A stretch of 40,581 nt of DNA, taken from the NCBI GenBank assembly GCA_022788185.1, contig JALEVV010000079.1:1-40581 (forward strand), read 5' to 3'. Made by a program: the position numbers and the translations under genes. Positions 36,933 to 40,581 of the stretch are shown here, piece after piece. This DNA comes from Spirochaetales bacterium. GTDB taxonomy: Bacteria; Spirochaetota; Spirochaetia; Sphaerochaetales; Sphaerochaetaceae. The notes beneath the pieces were generated by a model that did not search any database, was not told where the DNA came from, and was given only the letters and a program-made list of their open reading frames with translations. The first letter of the stretch is position 1; the number at the start of each line of letters is the position of its first letter.

Positions 36933-38062
36933 TGGTCGATTACGAAAAGTACAGGGACATCGCCCCTTACCAGGGAGAGGATGTCAGGGCCGCTGTTGAG
37001 AGGATCTCAAAGCATCCCGAACTCCTCTATGCCTTCGCATGTGCCATATACAAGGGTGAGGGTGCTGAAGTCGAGTCACAGCGAATGGGACTTGTGAAGT
37101 ACGTCCTCGAGGTACTGAAGACCGTTGGAAGCTACGATGACTTCCAGCATAAGATCACATCGGCACTGCTTTTAAAGAACGTCATTGATCGTTCGATGCA
37201 GAGCTTCACCGTCAGCGGTGCCGAGAAGATTGATCCGTCAAAGAGCTATCTCTTCATTTCCAACCACCGGGACATCGTCCTTGACTGTGCCCTGCTTGAC
37301 TACGCCCTTTATGAAAGGGAGCTGCCCCTCTGTGAGATGGCAATCGGTGACAATCTCTTAAAGCACCAGTTCCTGCTTGATCTCTTCAAGCTCAACGGCG
37401 CCATCATCGTCAAGAGGGACCTTCCGATGAGGGAGAAGTACATTGAGACCGTAAGGCTCTCCGAGTACTTCTACAGTACGCTTCAGGGCGGCAAGAACAT
37501 CTGGATCGCACAGAAGAGCGGAAGAAGCAAGGATGGCCTTGACATGACCCATCCTGCCATCATCAAGATGCTCTATCTTGGCCCCAAGAAGGATAAGATT
37601 TCCTTTGCCGAGGTCATAAAGAACTGTCACATCATGCCTGTGGCCATAAGCTATGAGGATGACCCCAACACCATCAATAAGGCACGTGAGGAGGTTGCAA
37701 CCGCCGTCAAGGGTGAATATAACAAGCGTCCGATGGAAGATGTCATCTCAATGGTAAAGGGCCTCAGGGAGTGGAAGGGCAACGTACACCTTTCCTTCGG
37801 TGATGTCATCGACGGCGAATACAATTCAGCTGAGGATGTGGCAGCCGAGGTCGACAGACAGATTCACTCCATCTACCGTCTCTGGCCCAACAACTGGTTC
37901 AGCTATGATTACCTCAAAGGCAGCGATGAGCACAGGGCCGAGTATGAGGGCTTTGACTCAGATGCATTCCTTGCATCCATAAAGCATCTCTCTCCCGAGG
38001 TTAAATCCTTCGTCCTCAATTCCTACGCAAATCCCGTAAGGGCCAGGCTTGGCGAAGTATAA
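36932..38062 (+). CDS. Glycerophosphate acyltransferase-family protein (PlsC/PlsB superfamily)
   Basis: The 376-residue protein contains an acyltransferase core: FISNHRDIVLDCALLDY (near residue 108), where His and Asp form the catalytic block, FKLNGAIIVKRDLPMREKY (near 152) and WIAQKSGRSKDG (near 190), matching the FxxR and EG-type blocks. The spacing in the first block is H-x5-D, one more than the classical H-x4-D; I recall the same NHRDIVLD form in a Bacteroidetes/spirochaete subgroup. It should acylate a lysophospholipid or glycerol phosphate at the inner membrane. It is co-translated with the DHODH-like gene and followed by the lipoprotein gene. Confidence 0.8.
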   Translation: MVDYEKYRDIAPYQGEDVRAAVERISKHPELLYAFACAIYKGEGAEVESQRMGLVKYVLEVLKTVGSYDDFQHKITSALLLKNVIDRSMQSFTVSGAEKIDPSKSYLFISNHRDIVLDCALLDYALYERELPLCEMAIGDNLLKHQFLLDLFKLNGAIIVKRDLPMREKYIETVRLSEYFYSTLQGGKNIWIAQKSGRSKDGLDMTHPAIIKMLYLGPKKDKISFAEVIKNCHIMPVAISYEDDPNTINKAREEVATAVKGEYNKRPMEDVISMVKGLREWKGNVHLSFGDVIDGEYNSAEDVAAEVDRQIHSIYRLWPNNWFSYDYLKGSDEHRAEYEGFDSDAFLASIKHLSPEVKSFVLNSYANPVRARLGEV

Positions 38063-38071
38063 GGAAAGCCC

Positions 38072-38611
38072 GTGAGAAAGCTCCTGTTTCTCATTCTTAT
38101 CATACTCCCCCTTATTTCCTGTGAGGGGGAGGGTTTTTCTGCCGAGAACGTCCGTCTTTTCCATGAAGCGGAGTTCACTGACGGGGTGAAGACCTCTGAG
38201 GCGATGTACTTCTCGCTTACCCTCTCTGCAGATGACAGGTATGAGCTGAAGCTCACATCTCCTGACGGTTCCCTTTCATTCACGTCCTCCCTGAAAAAGG
38301 ACGGTGCGTATTATGAGAGCGAGGCGCTGAAGATAACGTCTTATTCCGCCCTGCCTGAGGGTGAATACAGCTACTCTGTCATAAACGAAAGGGGAGAGGA
38401 GATAAGGGGAAGCGTGGTGCTTGACTATCCCACGCCGTATCCTGCCTCCGGCACTGACGATGAGACGGTATCATCATACAGGGCATATATCGGCCCTGAT
38501 CTCATCGCGGAAGGTCATGATCCATCCATCCTTCCTGAGGGAACCGACAGGGTGACCCTGATCACCACCGACTCCCGTCAGAACAGGGTGCTTACAACAA
38601 TTTCTATTTAG
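38072..38611 (+). CDS. Putative lipoprotein, 179 aa
   Basis: I recognise no family. The N-terminus is a lipoprotein signal: MRKLLFLILIILPLISC, with the lipobox LISC giving Cys17 for acylation. The mature part is acidic and beta-like (YFSLTLSADDRYELKLTSPDG, then ALPEGEYSYSVINERGEE), reminiscent of an Ig-like or beta-sandwich fold. The GTG start at 38072 has AAGGA 6 nt upstream and lies 9 nt after the acyltransferase stop, so it is the last gene of that operon. Its last 8 bp overlap the end of the convergent mutL. Confidence 0.7.
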   Translation: MRKLLFLILIILPLISCEGEGFSAENVRLFHEAEFTDGVKTSEAMYFSLTLSADDRYELKLTSPDGSLSFTSSLKKDGAYYESEALKITSYSALPEGEYSYSVINERGEEIRGSVVLDYPTPYPASGTDDETVSSYRAYIGPDLIAEGHDPSILPEGTDRVTLITTDSRQNRVLTTISI

Positions 38612-40388
38612 TCCTTCCCACCATCTTTCTGAGTTCTTCCTCTTCCAGCGTGACTATGAATGTCCTGCCATGGGGACAGGCCGGGTTTTCCAGCTCAAAG
38701 ACCTTCTCCAGAAGGGCCTGGGCACTGTAAGCATCCACTTCATCACCGGCCTTTATGGCGGCCCTGCACGCCACTACCGCGTAAAGCGCGCTTTCAAGCT
38801 CGCTGTCACTTCCTGCCTTTGTGCCTATGAGTTCTATGAGCTCCTTCTCGAAGGGACGGGCCAGGGCCGGGAGTGCGGAGAGGGACCACTCCCTGTCTCC
38901 GGTTCTTGATATCATGATGCCGAACTGGGTGTATACGTCACTGTGGGAGAGCAGGAAGTCATCCATATCCGGTGAAACCTCGAACGGGATCGGAATGAGG
39001 AGCTTCTGGACGGTCTTCTGAGCCCTCAGCTCATCAAAGATTACCCTTTCATGGGCCGCATGCTGGTCAACTAGATAGAGTCTTCCGTCGTACTCGCAGA
39101 TGAGAAATAGACGGAATGCCTGTCCGATGTACCTGATTTCCTTCCTGCTTTCAGGCTTCCATACTTCCTCCTTACTCTCCGCACTCTGGCGGATTGCAGG
39201 CTTTACCGAGGATATTTCCCGGGCCTTCTCAAGCCAGTCCCGGTTCTTGGGCCTTGCATCCTCAGCAGGTCTGTAGGATGAGCGCCTTGATTCAACGCTT
39301 TCACCCCTGTCATCGGGAGCGCTCCGCTCATAGATGAACTCCCTGTCCTGGAAGCTTGTCTTCCTCTCAGCGGGGATTAGCTCTGGCTGCTCGGCCTTAA
39401 TCGCCGGTATGGCCTTTGGAAGTCCGTCGGCTATCATGGAGGAGAGGGCATGGTGTACCGCCGCCCTGTTACGGAGCTTAACTTCCTTCTTTGCCGGGTG
39501 GATGTTGAAGTCCACAAGCTCGGGATCCTCATCGATGAAGATGACTGAGTAGGGGAAGGAGCCGCCCGGAAGCGATTCCCCGTATCCGAAGGAGACTGCC
39601 TGAACGAGGGAGTACTCCTCAACGGCCCTGGAGTTGACATAGATTTTTATCTTTGACCTGTCACTCCTGTGGAGGGAGGGAAGGGAGGTAACTGCCTTTA
39701 TGGTGAAAACGGCATCCTTTGTTTCCAGGTATGTGAACTCTGACCTGATCAGGCGCTCATCGATCGTCATTATATCCAGCACCCGGTCCTTCAGGGTCTT
39801 CCTGACGGGAAGATCGATCTTCAGTGCACCGTTTGCATAGTATCGGAAGTGTATCTGATAAAAAGGCATCGCCTTTGAAAGGAAGGTGTTCCTGATGAGC
39901 TGTGCCTCGCTCTGGTCGCGCTTGAGAAAGGCACGCCTTGCGGGAAGCTGGGCAAAGAGGTTCTGGCTTGTGACGACAGTCCCCCTCTCCGTCCCTCCCT
40001 TTGTAAGGTTTCCCTCCGTTGAGTTGTCGCAGGTATAGGTCCATCCGCCGGAGGAAATACTAAGGGTGCTTACGGCCGCGATGGAGTAGAGCGCTTCACC
40101 CCTGAAGCCCATCGTGGAAAGGTGGTACAGGTCATCGAGCGTGGCGATCTTGCTGGTGGCATGGGGCTTTACGGTGAGGGGAAGGTCCTCCTTTGAGATT
40201 CCGGAGCCGTTGTCGCTCACGCTGAGATACTCCGAGCCGCCGCCCCTTACGTCCACCGTTATTTCAGTGGGGCCTGCATCAATTGCATTGTCGATAAGCT
40301 CCCTGGCGATTGCCGCGGGACGGTCTATAACCTCGCCTGCCGCAATGCGGGATGCGACCAGGCTGTCCAGTACTCTGATTTGTGCCAT
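38604..40388 (-). CDS. mutL: DNA mismatch repair protein MutL
   Basis: MutL couples MutS mismatch recognition to strand incision. The 594-residue protein has the GHKL ATPase motifs ELIDNAIDAG (near 31), DNGSGI and TMGFRGEALYSIAAVS (near 90), and a variable linker at about 340-410. The C-terminal domain carries the endonuclease-type metal motif DQHAAHERVIFDE, VACRAAIKAGDEV and CPHGRT, so it probably nicks DNA itself, as in bacteria without MutH. In the metal motif the second conserved Glu position is Asp, followed by Glu. TATCAT ends 6 nt before the ATG with no Shine-Dalgarno site. mutS is not adjacent. Confidence 0.96.
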   Translation of the reverse strand: MAQIRVLDSLVASRIAAGEVIDRPAAIARELIDNAIDAGPTEITVDVRGGGSEYLSVSDNGSGISKEDLPLTVKPHATSKIATLDDLYHLSTMGFRGEALYSIAAVSTLSISSGGWTYTCDNSTEGNLTKGGTERGTVVTSQNLFAQLPARRAFLKRDQSEAQLIRNTFLSKAMPFYQIHFRYYANGALKIDLPVRKTLKDRVLDIMTIDERLIRSEFTYLETKDAVFTIKAVTSLPSLHRSDRSKIKIYVNSRAVEEYSLVQAVSFGYGESLPGGSFPYSVIFIDEDPELVDFNIHPAKKEVKLRNRAAVHHALSSMIADGLPKAIPAIKAEQPELIPAERKTSFQDREFIYERSAPDDRGESVESRRSSYRPAEDARPKNRDWLEKAREISSVKPAIRQSAESKEEVWKPESRKEIRYIGQAFRLFLICEYDGRLYLVDQHAAHERVIFDELRAQKTVQKLLIPIPFEVSPDMDDFLLSHSDVYTQFGIMISRTGDREWSLSALPALARPFEKELIELIGTKAGSDSELESALYAVVACRAAIKAGDEVDAYSAQALLEKVFELENPACPHGRTFIVTLEEEELRKMVGRTK

Positions 40389-40404
40389 ATTTCAATGATA
40401 TACC

Positions 40405-40439
40405 AAAAAACAAAGAAAATCCTCACCATCGGTGAGGAT
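40405..40439 (-). terminator. Orphan minus-strand terminator upstream of mutL
   Basis: ATCCTCACC and GGTGAGGAT (plus arms 40419-40427 and 40431-40439) form a perfect 9-bp stem with a 3-nt loop. On the minus strand it is followed by TTTTCTTTGTTTTTT, as an intrinsic terminator. No minus-strand gene lies upstream within the window, so it either insulates mutL or ends a short RNA. Confidence 0.65.
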
Positions 40440-40492
40440 CATAGCAGTTACGCATGAAATCAAAGCTTTTCCACCGTGCTGAAAGGAAACTG

Positions 40493-40521
40493 TTGATTTA
40501 TGTATTATATTATTCCATAAT
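40493..40521 (+). promoter_or_regulatory. Promoter of the gene at 40528, with an overlapping dyad
   Basis: TTGATT (40493-40498), 17 nt, CATAAT (40516-40521), then 6 nt to the ATG. The -10 lies within the dyad TATTAT-TCC-ATAATA (40508-40522), a possible operator. There is no Shine-Dalgarno site. Confidence 0.65.
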
Positions 40522-40527
40522 ACAGTC

Positions 40528-40581
40528 ATGAAGTATGAAGATCTGCCTGAATTCGCAAGACCTTACAAGAAAAAAGGGTAT
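40528..40581 (+). CDS. Start of an unidentified gene, cut by the window end
   Basis: Only 18 codons are present, encoding MKYEDLPEFARPYKKKGY. The start is well supported by the promoter just upstream and the leaderless spacing shared with other genes here. I cannot name the product. The short N-terminus faintly recalls the beginning of some spirochaete IS1634-type transposases, but 18 residues are too few to claim this. Confidence 0.5.
   Translation, partial: MKYEDLPEFARPYKKKGY

Noticed and set aside
36932-38062. Classical PlsC (1-acylglycerol-3-phosphate acyltransferase) name
   Set aside because: The catalytic block has H-x5-D spacing and the protein is much longer than PlsC, so a specific gene symbol is not justified.
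1-40581. CRISPR arrays, prophage or intact insertion sequences
   Set aside because: No regularly spaced repeats, cas genes, integrase, phage structural genes or complete transposase were seen. The last, cut gene is too short to judge.

Overview
The window is a gene-dense stretch of chromosome from what looks like a host-associated, fermentative spirochaete of the Sphaerochaeta/Treponema type. This is an inference from the protein set as a whole: a short Hc1-like basic protein, a DUF4105 membrane protein, beta-barrel-like secreted proteins and a short SerA without an ACT domain. No 16S rRNA is present. I see no prophage, CRISPR array or intact insertion sequence. The longest non-coding stretch is only about 270 bp (31230-31503).

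Layout. 1-2432 is the end of a tripartite tricarboxylate (TctCBA) uptake operon. 2540-4526 holds a secreted beta-rich protein, tRNA-Arg(UCU), endonuclease III and an unknown 134-aa protein. 4555-8671 holds rpmB and a threonine operon: a homoserine dehydrogenase fused to an aspartokinase-like domain that has lost its catalytic motifs, then threonine synthase. 8695-15607 holds a MATE exporter, a tiny FeoB-associated Cys-rich protein, galactokinase, RecQ, acetate kinase and a second secreted beta-rich protein. 15591-22028 holds murB, cysS, an ECF sigma/anti-sigma pair, valS with an elaborate leader, and the Hc1-like protein. 22237-27042 holds a U32 peptidase (TrhP-like), Lon and carbamate kinase. 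27026-31229 holds DUF4105, recO and recJ. 31504-33922 is a serine operon (serA-serC-lrp). 33973-38611 holds a Nudix hydrolase, a second MATE protein, and an operon of a DHODH-like flavoprotein, an acyltransferase and a lipoprotein. 38604-40388 is mutL, and a cut gene begins at 40528.

Two patterns stand out. First, many genes that begin a transcription unit have no Shine-Dalgarno sequence; a sigma-70 -10 hexamer instead ends 6 to 8 nt before the start codon, which puts the transcription start on or next to the start codon (leaderless or nearly so). This holds for at least ten genes here, while operon-internal genes and several biosynthetic genes carry ordinary Shine-Dalgarno sites. Second, valS is preceded by a long imperfect hairpin that buries its Shine-Dalgarno site. 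The hairpin lies inside a 28-codon reading frame rich in Val, Leu and Ile codons whose stop overlaps the valS start, which suggests a ribosome-sensed translational attenuator for valyl-tRNA synthetase.

Metabolically the genes fit an anaerobe that takes up carboxylates, uses galactose, ferments to acetate, gains ATP from carbamoyl phosphate, and makes threonine and serine itself.
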